33,479 bases of DNA from an uncultured Eubacterium sp. (GTDB lineage Bacteria; Bacillota; Clostridia; Lachnospirales; Lachnospiraceae): NCBI GenBank assembly GCA_910584795.1, contig CAJUBZ010000016.1, positions 1-33,479 on the forward strand, given 5' to 3'. Position 1 is the stretch's first letter. The number at the start of each line of letters is the position of its first letter. Shown here piece after piece: positions 24,436 to 32,636 of this stretch. The position numbers and the translations under genes are program-made. The notes beneath the pieces were generated by a model, which was not told the origin of the DNA, ran no database searches, and saw nothing but the letters and a program-made list of their open reading frames with translations.

Positions 24436-25179
24436 TCAACGAAACTCCGGAGAATTTATTGGATTTGACACATACATATCTTTATAAATGATGGACTTCT
24501 CCATTTCTCCCAAGTTTTCGTATGCTTTCATCAAAAGAAAAGACGAAACTAATTTAAAAAATTCCGAGTCTTCGTTATACAGCCAACTAGCATGATAAAC
24601 TGTATTTTCCATATTATTATTCTGATAAGCTTCTATCGCCTTATGAATATGTATAAAAGGTGGTTTTAAATATTTTTCAATTGACCTGCCTTTTACCTGA
24701 TGGGACAATTTCATTTTTGCACATGTGTTATTTATAAAATCTAATCCATCACTCATTGCAATAAACGGAAGATAAAATTTATAATATTTCTTTTTACAAA
24801 ATGGTTTATGATTATAAATCAAGTCAAATTCTTCCCAAAAACTATCAAATTTTCCACTCAATCCAAAAATTATTCCTCGTTGTATTCGTAACCATGGAAT
24901 TCTAGGATGTCCCTTTATTGTCTTATTCAATAAATTTATTACTTCATCATAATTTTTTCGATTGCAGTATTTATTGATTTTACGACGGAAAACGGAATTT
25001 CTTACTCGTATATAGCAATAAATAATTCCATATGAAAAAATCAGTGCCGGTCCAATATAAGAAGATATATCGGGTTCTGATGGCTCAATCATCAACTTTG
25101 GAATCAAAAACATAAGCAATTCCATAATTAATACAAACACTATAATCTGCGCTAGTCTTTCGGTTCGTCTATTTAACAT
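24436..25179 (-). CDS. Tandem paralogue A: two-helix membrane protein with TPR-like domain
   Basis: A 247-residue paralogue of the gene at 23624-24367, with identical layout and the same AAAGGAAATTTGT leader before its ATG, so the whole gene unit including the ribosome binding site was duplicated. Two membrane helices lie at about residues 11-27 and 35-57, followed by a TPR-like helical domain. The C-termini keep an identical core (SSFLLMKAYENLGEMEKS) while the middle varies. The gene follows the 392-residue gene by 52 bases. Tandem divergent copies beside a possible effector are a pattern seen with immunity genes; this is inference only. Confidence 0.75.
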   Translation of the reverse strand: MLNRRTERLAQIIVFVLIMELLMFLIPKLMIEPSEPDISSYIGPALIFSYGIIYCYIRVRNSVFRRKINKYCNRKNYDEVINLLNKTIKGHPRIPWLRIQRGIIFGLSGKFDSFWEEFDLIYNHKPFCKKKYYKFYLPFIAMSDGLDFINNTCAKMKLSHQVKGRSIEKYLKPPFIHIHKAIEAYQNNNMENTVYHASWLYNEDSEFFKLVSSFLLMKAYENLGEMEKSIIYKDMYVSNPINSPEFR

Positions 25180-25231
25180 TACAAATTTCCTTTCAACTAT
25201 TTATTTAGACATTTATGAAACAACACTTCTA

Positions 25232-26410
25232 TTATTTATTTGGAACTCCAATCATTCCTCCGTTAGTTTGTTCACTAGGTACCCCCATTCCTGTAAAAAG
25301 GGCATATAGTACACACAGCACAGCCCAAAAGTTTCCTCTTATCTCATAACTATCCTCAACATCACCGTCGTCAAACTTACGAACAAATCCAACAGATGCT
25401 GTTACATCATCAAATAAACTTATGTCTAAATTCATAGACGCACCAAAATCATCTGTATTAGCTGAAAATTTTGCTCCTATTCCTGTATTTTTTACGTATA
25501 ACTCGATTCCCCATGTATCAAGAAAAGTCAATCCAACTCCAACTTCATCTTCTATGCTATCGATATTTAAATCCGTATATATATATGCTCCAATTCCTTT
25601 TCCTTCTTCTCCGTGTATCACCATTCTAGTTACCTTTTGTGTATGTGAAACCCTTACCAATCCAGACCCAAGAGATATATCAAAATATTCATCAATTGTT
25701 GTATCTGTAATTTTCTCATAATTGGCCACACCAATCATATTAGAACCTTTCAATTTACTCTTCATACTTTCATCTGTAATTAATGCATTTTCCCTTTTAG
25801 GTAATGGTAGCAAAAGTTCCTCTTCTAACAATGATAACGAATTAGCCCCCTTAGTTAATATATTTAAATACATCGGATCACTTTCAATATAACTTTTCGC
25901 TCCTTCGTAACTAAGCGGTCCCTTTCCCAACGCCAGAATATCGATACTTGGATTTTCAATGCCATTCATTTTTTGCTTGTAATAATCTTTGATATATTCT
26001 AATGGAATTGGCTGTCTCTCTTCATAAAAAACCATACTACCAATATCTAGCGGGTTAAATGATGGATGTGTTTCAGACAATGTTCTGTCTCCCGTTAACG
26101 GAGACGTCATTGACTTATCAACTTCCACTTCACTCCATGGTCTGCCATATTGGTCAACCAATTTCACTTCCATGTTAGGCTCAAAAGTCATCTGATGTGC
26201 TGCCCCACCCAAATATTTTTGAATGTTACTGATATATGCCTCTTTTGTCAGCGTATTATTAGCATAACAATCTGCCATGGCACTTTTCAGGCACTCACCT
26301 AATTCGTTGGCAGCAGCTTTCCGTTCCTCATCGCTATTCTCATGCGTAATATACCGTGATTGATCGTCAATCAGCATCAGTGGTATAAGATATCCTGTTT
26401 CTGTTTCCAA
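25232..26410 (-). CDS. Unrecognised 392-aa protein, candidate tail-associated effector
   Basis: A long clean frame with a TTG start at 26410, supported by AGGAG three bases upstream; no ATG in the first 11 codons has a binding site. The N-terminal third is charged and helical, a central region is rich in Pro/Leu, and about residues 235-355 alternate hydrophobic and polar residues as in a beta-rich domain (GIGAYIYTDLNID, GVGLTFLDTWGIEL). A hydrophobic stretch near the C-terminus (FWAVLCVLYALFTGMG, about 361-376) could insert in a membrane. There is no signal peptide. It lies between the baseplate genes and the tandem membrane proteins, where a PBSX-like cluster would carry tail fibres. A tail fibre, a tail-delivered effector or an unrelated gene all remain possible. 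Confidence 0.55.
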   Translation of the reverse strand: METETGYLIPLMLIDDQSRYITHENSDEERKAAANELGECLKSAMADCYANNTLTKEAYISNIQKYLGGAAHQMTFEPNMEVKLVDQYGRPWSEVEVDKSMTSPLTGDRTLSETHPSFNPLDIGSMVFYEERQPIPLEYIKDYYKQKMNGIENPSIDILALGKGPLSYEGAKSYIESDPMYLNILTKGANSLSLLEEELLLPLPKRENALITDESMKSKLKGSNMIGVANYEKITDTTIDEYFDISLGSGLVRVSHTQKVTRMVIHGEEGKGIGAYIYTDLNIDSIEDEVGVGLTFLDTWGIELYVKNTGIGAKFSANTDDFGASMNLDISLFDDVTASVGFVRKFDDGDVEDSYEIRGNFWAVLCVLYALFTGMGVPSEQTNGGMIGVPNK

Positions 26411-26535
26411 ATTCTCCTCTCTTCCCGGACTGAGATAAGAAGTATCCTTCTAATTACATCCTATCATACTATAAATTTTTGTAAATGAAATAATACAATT
26501 TTACTCCATTTGTCTGACTGATTCCTTGTTTGAAA

Positions 26536-26736
26536 TTATTGTACCGTATTTTCCGACTTTTCATCTTCAGCTTCCCTTTTCATTGCACACATCTCCTGGC
26601 GCATCATATTATGAATAGCAGTCATACATCTCTTTAATTTACTGTCAAACTCTTTTATCAGCCGTTCCCGTTCGCGTTTTAGACGTATTGCCACAATTCT
26701 ATTAACTTCTGCCTGAGAAAATTTCTTTTTGTCCAT
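26536..26736 (-). CDS. Small charged coiled protein at the end of the tail module
   Basis: A 66-residue, strongly charged helical protein: FSQAEVNRIVAIRLKRERER (residues 6-25), then a Met/Cys-rich helix and an acidic C-terminus. The opening resembles the N-terminal helix of phage scaffolding or DUF4355-like proteins, but the length is far too short for those. GGAGG lies four bases before the ATG, and the gene is 11 bases downstream of the XkdU-like gene, so it belongs to the tail transcript. The role is unknown. Confidence 0.6.
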   Translation of the reverse strand: MDKKKFSQAEVNRIVAIRLKRERERLIKEFDSKLKRCMTAIHNMMRQEMCAMKREAEDEKSENTVQ

Positions 26737-26747
26737 ATTCCCTCCGT

Positions 26748-27470
26748 TTATGTATTATCCGAATTGGTTTCTGTACAAATAGCATCCACAAAACTTGTAT
26801 AGTCAACTTGTATTTCGTTATGAGTTAAATCACCAATTTCCCCATACGTGAGATTTAAATCATTCAGGTCCTCATATGCCATGTATAAAACATCTTCCAA
26901 AACATCTTCGCGTACTTGTTTATAGGTCAGTTTACCAAGCCGTTCATATGAAAGTTTGAGTTTTTGCAAATCTCCATAAGTATTGTATTTTAAATCTACT
27001 ATGCACAACATATTAGCAGGACACATTTGACGAATCATTGCATCAATCACATTTTTTTTACTTTTGTTCCACAAGCTGATCAAAACCTTAAGTATGTATT
27101 CTTCCGGCAGAATTTCAAGTTTATAGCCATCTAAAATTTCATGATGTTTTGATTTTCTTGGACCACAAAATTCATTTAATGTATTTCTAAGAGTATGTTC
27201 TGTATAAGGTAACTGCTGGCCTAACCGGGTTTTAATCTCAGTTTTGCGTTCATCTATGTTCATACTTTTAGGATTGATGTTCATTATCTTTTCTAAACGG
27301 CTAATTCCATATTCCGTAGCAGTATCTACAGTCTGATCATTGAAAGCCCTTTCCACACCACTCCATAAAAAATCAATTTCTGAATCTTCCGCCGTAGTTA
27401 ACGCTTTATATTCTCTTATATCTCTTAAAAACTCTGGTAAATAATTAATTAAATTCGTTTGATTTTCCAT
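26748..27470 (-). CDS. XkdU/YmfQ-like tail protein (DUF2313)
   Basis: A 240-residue protein. The N-terminal YLPEFLRDIREYKAL...EIDFLWSGVERAFNDQ and the middle ISRLEKIMNI...DERKTEIKTRLGQQLPYTEHTLRNTLNEFCG match the YmfQ/XkdU family, which sits at the base of contractile tails after baseplate J. The C-terminus adds a repetitive section (LSYERLGKLTYKQV, LNLTYGEIGDLTHNEI) resembling tail-fibre attachment repeats. The start at 27470 is favoured by GGAGG eight bases upstream; a TTG six bases earlier is also in frame. It overlaps the baseplate J gene by 26 bases. Confidence 0.82.
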   Translation of the reverse strand: MENQTNLINYLPEFLRDIREYKALTTAEDSEIDFLWSGVERAFNDQTVDTATEYGISRLEKIMNINPKSMNIDERKTEIKTRLGQQLPYTEHTLRNTLNEFCGPRKSKHHEILDGYKLEILPEEYILKVLISLWNKSKKNVIDAMIRQMCPANMLCIVDLKYNTYGDLQKLKLSYERLGKLTYKQVREDVLEDVLYMAYEDLNDLNLTYGEIGDLTHNEIQVDYTSFVDAICTETNSDNT

Positions 27471-28926
27471 TTTCAAATCCTCCCAGTACAGGTATACTGT
27501 CTATACTTATTGTTACGCTGCTTTTTCCGTTCAACGTCATCTTCTCTATTTCTTCAATACTTTTAACACATGGAACATCTTGAATGCACATATAGATATC
27601 TCCAATCGTTATTTCTAATTCATTATCACTTTTCCATTCCTTTATCCTTGAAAGAAAATATTTTTCTAAAGCGCTTTCCACTGCTTTTTTGTTAGAAGCA
27701 TTATTTTCATCAACATAAATAACTGATGCGAAAATATTAATTTTTTCTTCCATAGCAGAAACCACTGTAACTCTATGTCCAATTGGTGCAATTCCTGCTC
27801 CCTCTCCTTTTATCGGATCAATCGCTTCTTGAACAGCCTCAACAAGAGGATGACCGGTTAGATAATCATCTGCGGTAAGGTCACCATTTATCGGCGCATG
27901 ATAATCAGAATCTAAAATAATAACTTTGACTGTTCCCGCTCCATTCCCGGCTGGTTCTACCTTTACATAACCCACACCACCATTTGTGCGCACAGCCTCA
28001 TTTCCCTGTCCACTTTCAGAACTGGAAAGAGAAAGCACTTTTGCCTTATAATCCGCAATATTTCCACCAAATGCAAATGCATTGACATTATCAAAATAAC
28101 GCTGTCGCAAATGCTCTGTATCTTCTTCATCTCTACCTGGTGTAATCATTTCAGTCAATTTTGCAGTCTCTAATCCTTCTATATATTCCACTGGAATTAA
28201 GTCCCCTGTATCATAATTTCCGACCTTTCCTTTAGTTGTACATTTCAGCCGGAATATATCCTTATACGCTTTCAATTCTTCTTTATCCAGCTCATCACCA
28301 GATAATTTTCCAACTACCATATATTGATGATTATCTAAAGAAAATCCTTCGAAAAGTTCCTCATTAAAATTTTCTTTATTAAACGTACCGGATAACTCCG
28401 CCAGATAAATTGTATTTGTCACTAATTCACCAGCATTATTATTTTCCGTAGTATGAACCACAATTAATTTTGAACTATCCAAACCTTCTATATTACCAAT
28501 CGGATTTAAGCTTCCACTGTCATCATTTCCTTCTTCTCCCGGTGTATCACATTCCAGTTTAATATAACTTTTTTCACATTTTTCACATATATAATTCAGC
28601 TGACCTAAAGAAAACTCCTCACCAATGACATCAGCAACATTATATTCACCGGTAAGTTCTCCCTTTCGAATTGCATATGTAGCCTCATTAGGGAAAATCC
28701 CACGTTCTGCACAGCGACGTATTAAAAATTCTCTGGATTGTGTATCCGCAAAAGATTCATTGAGCACTGTATCCAAGGCAATATATAAATCCTGCATTTC
28801 TATTGCTGCCGGAGCCAGTGCATTATATATTACAGAGCCCTCTCTTGTATCAATATCCGGGGATACCTCCGATACACGGTTAAGCATATTATCAATAATA
28901 GTGTCAAAATTCTTTTCTTCGTACAT
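27445..28926 (-). CDS. Baseplate J-like protein (XkdT family) with internal duplication
   Basis: A 493-residue baseplate wedge protein, clearly longer than the roughly 350-residue PBSX XkdT. The N-terminus (DIDTREGSVIYNALAPAAIEMQ, about 24-45) and the C-terminal half, with TPGRDEEDTEHLRQRYFDNV (262-281) and FGGNIADYK, are typical of baseplate J/gp47. Extra length comes from a second copy of the small beta domain: about residues 101-155 (FSLGQLNYICE...YIKLECDTPGEEGNDDSGSL) and 191-258 (FSLDNHQYMVV...IFRLKCTTKGKVGNYDTGDL). AGGAGG precedes the start. The start overlaps the XkdS-like stop by one base, so translation is coupled. Confidence 0.9.
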   Translation of the reverse strand: MYEEKNFDTIIDNMLNRVSEVSPDIDTREGSVIYNALAPAAIEMQDLYIALDTVLNESFADTQSREFLIRRCAERGIFPNEATYAIRKGELTGEYNVADVIGEEFSLGQLNYICEKCEKSYIKLECDTPGEEGNDDSGSLNPIGNIEGLDSSKLIVVHTTENNNAGELVTNTIYLAELSGTFNKENFNEELFEGFSLDNHQYMVVGKLSGDELDKEELKAYKDIFRLKCTTKGKVGNYDTGDLIPVEYIEGLETAKLTEMITPGRDEEDTEHLRQRYFDNVNAFAFGGNIADYKAKVLSLSSSESGQGNEAVRTNGGVGYVKVEPAGNGAGTVKVIILDSDYHAPINGDLTADDYLTGHPLVEAVQEAIDPIKGEGAGIAPIGHRVTVVSAMEEKINIFASVIYVDENNASNKKAVESALEKYFLSRIKEWKSDNELEITIGDIYMCIQDVPCVKSIEEIEKMTLNGKSSVTISIDSIPVLGGFENGKSNEFN

Positions 28927-29357
28927 TAAAATTCTACCTCCTGTTTCATTTCTAAATCTCCATATATAGTTGATACACTAAAAGTGCAAACTACTTCTTT
29001 CTTGTTTGTTTCAAAATCAAAATCATCCACGCTAAGTATCCTGCTGTCCTCCATTAATGTCTCGGTAACTCTTCGTTCAATTTCGGACAGAACTATGTCC
29101 GTATCCATACCAATGATATCTTGAAGCTCCGAACCATAATCCCATGAATAAATAAGATGCTCGTACCTTTCGGTATTCAGCATACAGAAAACTGCCTGTT
29201 CCATTGCTTTTAAGTCATCAATAAAACCATTGCTGTCTCCCTCATCAAAACTAAGACGCAAACACTTCTGATCAAAATCTATGAGATAAGTTTTTGAAGA
29301 AGGTTCCTCAAAAACAATCTCCTCACTTTCTATCAATCCACTTGTTTCCGGAATCAT
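28926..29357 (-). CDS. XkdS-like baseplate protein (DUF2634 / gp25-type)
   Basis: A 143-residue acidic protein whose central part (DGEMDGFIDDLKAMEQAV-type region, then YEHLIYSWDYGSELQDIIGM) matches the gp25/XkdS baseplate wedge family. AAGGAG lies eight bases before the ATG. The TAATG overlap with the baseplate J gene is the usual gene order in PBSX-like tails (S then T). Confidence 0.85.
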   Translation of the reverse strand: MIPETSGLIESEEIVFEEPSSKTYLIDFDQKCLRLSFDEGDSNGFIDDLKAMEQAVFCMLNTERYEHLIYSWDYGSELQDIIGMDTDIVLSEIERRVTETLMEDSRILSVDDFDFETNKKEVVCTFSVSTIYGDLEMKQEVEF

Positions 29358-29372
29358 ATTTTTGTCTCCTTC

Positions 29373-29627
29373 CTATTCTATTATGCAATCTAAAACAATA
29401 AATTTTTGTCCCCCCTGCATGCGCAGAAGTAACACACTATCATCTTTTTTTATCTTCTTTGAATTTTCCGTTTTTATAAGTTGTTTTTCTCCCAATATAA
29501 GTCTTTGCTCCACTTTGATTTTTAGTGGTTTTGAATCAATCACCTTTCCAAACATTACAGCACATGGCGAACCACTCTGTACTGCCTCTGTTCCCGCTTC
29601 TTTCATTAAATTTAATAATCTGGGCAT
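29373..29627 (-). CDS. XkdR-like small tail protein (DUF2577)
   Basis: An 84-residue, probably OB-like beta protein. The N-terminal helix LLNLMKEAGTEAVQSGSP and the following ...VMFGKVIDSKPLKIKVEQRLIL and ...KKDDSVLLLRMQGGQKFIVLDCI segments fit DUF2577 (XkdR), found between the XkdQ hub and XkdS. AAGGAG lies nine bases before the start. It lies 51 bases from the XkdQ-like gene and 15 bases from the XkdS-like gene. Confidence 0.82.
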   Translation of the reverse strand: MPRLLNLMKEAGTEAVQSGSPCAVMFGKVIDSKPLKIKVEQRLILGEKQLIKTENSKKIKKDDSVLLLRMQGGQKFIVLDCIIE

Positions 29628-29678
29628 AAAAAATATCTCCTTTCATTTTTCTATTTTCTTAAAAATTATGTGTATTAA

Positions 29679-30692
29679 TTAGGTGTCGAAACCTTTTCCT
29701 TTCAACGTCAAGTCCATTGTGTGAAGATCTCCTGAAAAGATATGTTTGACATTCTCTACACGCAGTTTTATAAGTTTTCGGGCTTTCTTGTCTATAGTAG
29801 ACTTTAAGATTACACCAATTTGACTGCCTGCCCTGACACGTACATCTCCAAGTGCGCCGCTGATCTGCAATGTTTTTTTAGGTGCATTGTGTTCCTTTAA
29901 TAACTTTTTAGCTCTGTCATTACTATCACTATCCTTATCTATCTCTTCAACTAGCTGCAAAGTACCCCAACGCCCCATATTCTTTTTATCCTGTACGACA
30001 TGTACTTGCCGGCTTAGTATCCTTTGTTTCTCTGCTTCCTCTTTATTGCTTTTCCTATTACCATTATCCTTTCCTTCCTTTATGATTTTTACTTTATTAT
30101 AAGTCTCATTATCTATAGAGGAAGAATAACTGTAGGTTTGTGCAGTTGATTCATCTACCAAGAGTTTCAACTGCATATTATCTTCATCCTGTAACCGAAG
30201 CTTTCCAAATTCATCATACAGTACGTACTTTTTTTCTTTTTTAATGGAAGTCTCCTTTAAGGCTTCATTGATAATATCAAAAAGCTGTGTATTATCTTTT
30301 GTAAATGTTTCTAATTTGTATTTTGTATCTGCAAGTTTTCCACATGATAATTTGAAATCTTTCGCTATTTTTCGAATAATCTCGGTAGCAGTCTTATTTT
30401 CAAAGACGTAACTTTCCTGATTTTTTAGATACCGTAATTGATCGTAGCAGGTAACAGTTACTTTATCAGGCTCTGTCTGATTACGAGTAAAAACATACCC
30501 AAGAAAAAAAGGCTTTTTATTCACTCTAAGAGTAACAGCGTTTCCTTCACTGAAAACCAGTTTTTTATCAACAATTGCTGTAAAAGTCATTCTTCCAGCC
30601 ATTCCCGTCCTCTCCCACTCAATTGTAACGTTATCTTGTATTTCAGGTGTTAATATCTCTTTTCCATTATCGATTAATATTTTAATAGTCAT
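29679..30692 (-). CDS. XkdQ/YqbQ-like tail hub protein
   Basis: A 337-residue protein with the hub layout of gpD-like proteins: N-terminal beta domain (about 1-75), a central region with NKTATEIIRKIAKDFKL and FDIINEALKETS..KKYVLYDEFGKLRL (about 103-175), and a C-terminal section with VRAGSQIGVILKSTIDKKARKLIKLRVENVKHIFSGDLHTMDL. It forms the central hub under the tail tube. AGGAGG precedes the ATG. It sits between the LysM and DUF2577 genes, exactly the PBSX order P-Q-R. Confidence 0.88.
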   Translation of the reverse strand: MTIKILIDNGKEILTPEIQDNVTIEWERTGMAGRMTFTAIVDKKLVFSEGNAVTLRVNKKPFFLGYVFTRNQTEPDKVTVTCYDQLRYLKNQESYVFENKTATEIIRKIAKDFKLSCGKLADTKYKLETFTKDNTQLFDIINEALKETSIKKEKKYVLYDEFGKLRLQDEDNMQLKLLVDESTAQTYSYSSSIDNETYNKVKIIKEGKDNGNRKSNKEEAEKQRILSRQVHVVQDKKNMGRWGTLQLVEEIDKDSDSNDRAKKLLKEHNAPKKTLQISGALGDVRVRAGSQIGVILKSTIDKKARKLIKLRVENVKHIFSGDLHTMDLTLKGKGFDT

Positions 30693-30702
30693 TTTTTACC
30701 TC

Positions 30703-31401
30703 CTATGGCAATTTAATAACCTTTCCAACTTTAAGTGAGTTGGGATTGGATATTTTATTCAGTTTTGCAATTTCTTTATATCTGGAGCTATCACCAAGAG
30801 TTTTCTTTGCAATCTTTGATAATGTATCACCTTTAACTACCTTATAGGTCTTTGGTATATCTTTATAATCACGTGATTTACCTTTCGGTTTTATTTTTTT
30901 ATTTTTCTTATAAGTCTTTGTTCCATAAGATTTATATTCTTTTAATCTTATCGCTACCATAACATCAAATCCATATTGAGCATCTTCTTTTATCACATAA
31001 TCTTCTAAACTAACTTTAATATTTGTATCTCCTAAATTTGTTTTTTTCCCGGTTGGAGATGTTCGGGTGATAATGAATTGAAACGGCTTTTTACTCTTTT
31101 TCAACTTCGACAATTCACTAAGAAAATGCTTTGCTCTTTTGTTCCCTGACAAGAATTTTGTATTACTCTTATCTGGTTTTGGGTCTTTCTTATAATTCGC
31201 AAAAGGATAACGAACACGTGGTAGCATAGCCTCAAACTCTATCTCCCTCAAACCGGGAGAAGACAATACATTAATCTCTTCTCCATTAATCAGCGATATT
31301 GTATTATTCTGATTTTTGATGTTAATGTTCATAGATTCCGGTGGTACCGGAAAAAGTAAAATCGTCTTCTTTCCTCTTACAAACTTAAATGTGTATGCCA
31401 T
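30703..31401 (-). CDS. XkdP/YqbP-like LysM tail protein
   Basis: A 232-residue protein. The N-terminal domain (FKFVRGKKTILLFPVPPESM...) is the YqbP-type tail domain. The C-terminal LysM motif (about 184-232: YKVVKGDTLSKIAKKTLGDS...LNKISNPNSLKVGKVIKLP) should bind peptidoglycan or anchor the tail at the cell wall. A basic KKNKKIKPKGKS linker joins them. GAGGTG lies six bases before the ATG. It is the first tail gene visible. A terminator palindrome and the toxin cassettes lie directly upstream instead of a tape-measure gene. Confidence 0.88.
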   Translation of the reverse strand: MAYTFKFVRGKKTILLFPVPPESMNINIKNQNNTISLINGEEINVLSSPGLREIEFEAMLPRVRYPFANYKKDPKPDKSNTKFLSGNKRAKHFLSELSKLKKSKKPFQFIITRTSPTGKKTNLGDTNIKVSLEDYVIKEDAQYGFDVMVAIRLKEYKSYGTKTYKKNKKIKPKGKSRDYKDIPKTYKVVKGDTLSKIAKKTLGDSSRYKEIAKLNKISNPNSLKVGKVIKLP

Positions 31402-31446
31402 TGCTGCACCTCTTTCTTTTTATTTATTTTTTGTTTATTACATAAA

Positions 31447-31478
31447 GTAAAACAGACACCATATGGTGTCTGTTTTAC
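31447..31478 (-). terminator. Perfect 14-bp palindrome separating toxin array from tail genes
   Basis: GTAAAACAGACACC-ATAT-GGTGTCTGTTTTAC, a perfect stem with a 4-base loop. On the minus strand it continues TTTATG, so it can terminate the immunity-gene transcript 82 bases after its stop, 46 bases before the XkdP-like ATG. A TATAAT lies just upstream in minus orientation (31489-31494 region) without a good -35. Confidence 0.65.
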
Positions 31479-31560
31479 GAATGTGGCTATTATAGATACT
31501 GTTTCGATTTTTCATCTATTGTAAATTTTATAATAAAATCTTTTGTTTTTAAAATATCAT

Positions 31561-31977
31561 TTAAACTATATCATCATTGTACGGGCTTTCTTTTAATATA
31601 TTTTTAATTTCATTGACTTTTTTATTTTTAAATTCTGCTCCAAATTTACCAAATAATTCGATTTCCTGATTAAATAAAAGTCGTCTGAAATCTTTTCCCT
31701 GCTCTCTATTTTTTAATGCATAATCCATCGCCATATCAAAAAGTACTATTTCTAACACTTCCCACAAAACATCATCAATAATGTTATATTCTTCATGCAT
31801 TCTTATTTTCCCCTTTTCAGTAAATATGACATGAAACTTATCATTCTTAAAAAAAACATACGTTCCTTCTGGACTACTATCTATCCCCTCACTAAAATTA
31901 ATTTGCCTCAAATCTAACTCAGGAAAAAACTTATTTATTTGAAATTTTATTTTTCTTTCAAGTTGTTTCGTATTCAT
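31561..31977 (-). CDS. Imm63-like immunity protein, partner of the TNT-type toxin
   Basis: A 138-residue soluble protein. The segments TYVFFKNDKFHVIFTEKGKI (about 38-57) and the C-terminal helix LKNREQGKDFRRLLFNQEIELFGK with NEIKNILKESPYNDD closely resemble immunity protein 63, a family found beside polymorphic toxins. The strong GGAGG site and the 17-base gap after the toxin fragment fit a toxin-immunity pair. It should bind and block the NADase domain. A hairpin terminator follows. Family recognition is from memory of the pattern; the pairing with this toxin is inferred from order. Confidence 0.75.
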   Translation of the reverse strand: MNTKQLERKIKFQINKFFPELDLRQINFSEGIDSSPEGTYVFFKNDKFHVIFTEKGKIRMHEEYNIIDDVLWEVLEIVLFDMAMDYALKNREQGKDFRRLLFNQEIELFGKFGAEFKNKKVNEIKNILKESPYNDDIV

Positions 31978-31994
31978 TATTTTTCCTCCATTTT

Positions 31995-32423
31995 CTATTT
32001 AGGTACTATATAGCCCTCTCTAATCAATTCCTTTATTGGAATAGATAATTCATATTGTATTCCTCCTCCTACTGAATTACCCCACGGAGCAATTTTTGCC
32101 TGGATCGTTTGAGGAATTTCCTTTACTACCACAAATTCTTGATAAATTTTAGGATCAGTTGTTGGCGGTAAAGAAAGTTTACTTGGATCAGCACCCGTTT
32201 GTGTTACAAATTTACTTTTATCGCCAATAATTCCATAACGTCCTATTATATCTCCAGGTTTTAAACTCATTGTTTTTTCTGTACCAACCACTGCCCCATT
32301 ATTAGGTGGATAATTTATAGAACCATCTTTCTTATACCACGATTCAGTCCCCACACTCTTGTGAGAAGAATATCCAGCAGCCATGGCATTTGCTCCAAAT
32401 GTCGAATAGCCATGTGCTCCCAT
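31995..32423 (-). CDS. TNT-type (DUF4237) NADase toxin fragment, orphan cassette
   Basis: A 142-residue C-terminal toxin module. After a pre-toxin leader (GAHGYSTFGANAMAAGYSS) the domain has the TNT pattern: WYKKDGSINYPPNNGAV, LKPGDIIGRYG, FVTQTGADPSKLSLPP, YQEFVVVKEIP, IAPWGNSVGGGIQYEL with the conserved Gln. The TNT family hydrolyses NAD+ and kills the recipient. The frame stays open back to 32492 without a better start, so it probably represents the tail end of a large toxin cut loose as a silent cassette. The ATG at 32423 has only a weak GGAAGAG. It is followed 17 bases later by the Imm63-like gene. Confidence 0.8.
   Translation of the reverse strand: MGAHGYSTFGANAMAAGYSSHKSVGTESWYKKDGSINYPPNNGAVVGTEKTMSLKPGDIIGRYGIIGDKSKFVTQTGADPSKLSLPPTTDPKIYQEFVVVKEIPQTIQAKIAPWGNSVGGGIQYELSIPIKELIREGYIVPK
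32354..32408 (-). repeat. Pre-toxin homology segment, copy A
   Basis: 55 bases that match 33425-33479 at 53 positions. They encode YSTFGANAMAAGYSSHKS in the toxin frame. Homology may extend further: in this copy the open frame upstream reads ...GNKNWTEKNFLNLYGEGRD LLYMGAHG..., and the other copy runs off the window. Confidence 0.85.
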
Positions 32424-32513
32424 ATACAGCAGGTCTCTTCCTTCTCCATACAGATTTAAAAAGTTCTTTTCTGTCCAGTTTTTATTGCCAAACTAATACA
32501 AACTCAAAGATTT

Positions 32514-32636
32514 TCATTTTACAAATCTAACTAATTCTCCCGATGCCAATTCATGCTTCCATTGAACAATAAATGAATATAACTCTCGCTTCTCTGAGAA
32601 AAATATTCTAAGTTCATTTGATAATATTATCAAATA
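32514..32636 (-). pseudogene. 40-codon in-frame continuation after the immunity stop codon
   Basis: Directly after the TAG of the 32637-33092 gene the same frame stays open for 40 codons to a TGA at 32514-32516. The translation ends ...KHELASGELVRFVK and reads like protein rather than random sequence. Either the immunity gene has a nonsense codon cutting off its C-terminus, or this is the remnant of a previous immunity gene. It has no start codon of its own with a ribosome binding site. Confidence 0.35.

Larger units (their letters stand above)
26536..31401 (-). mobile_element. PBSX-type contractile-tail baseplate module, incomplete
   Basis: Homologues of XkdP, Q, R, S, T and U lie in canonical order with overlaps or short gaps, plus a small downstream gene. 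Sheath, tube, tape-measure, portal, capsid, terminase, integrase, holin and endolysin genes are not in the window. It is either one end of a prophage or tailocin that continues to the right beyond the toxin array, or a domesticated tail-like delivery device. Confidence 0.6.

Noticed and set aside
26536..26736. Phage scaffolding (Gp20/DUF4355) protein
   Set aside because: Only the first helix resembles that family; 66 residues is far too short, and the position after XkdU is wrong for a scaffold gene.
31447..31478. Attachment or recombination site for cassette exchange
   Set aside because: The perfect palindrome is not repeated at other cassette borders and is better explained as a terminator.
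32531..32617. 28-codon frame starting ATG in the toxin-immunity gap
   Set aside because: Very short, no ribosome binding site, and in competition with the longer in-frame continuation of the immunity gene.
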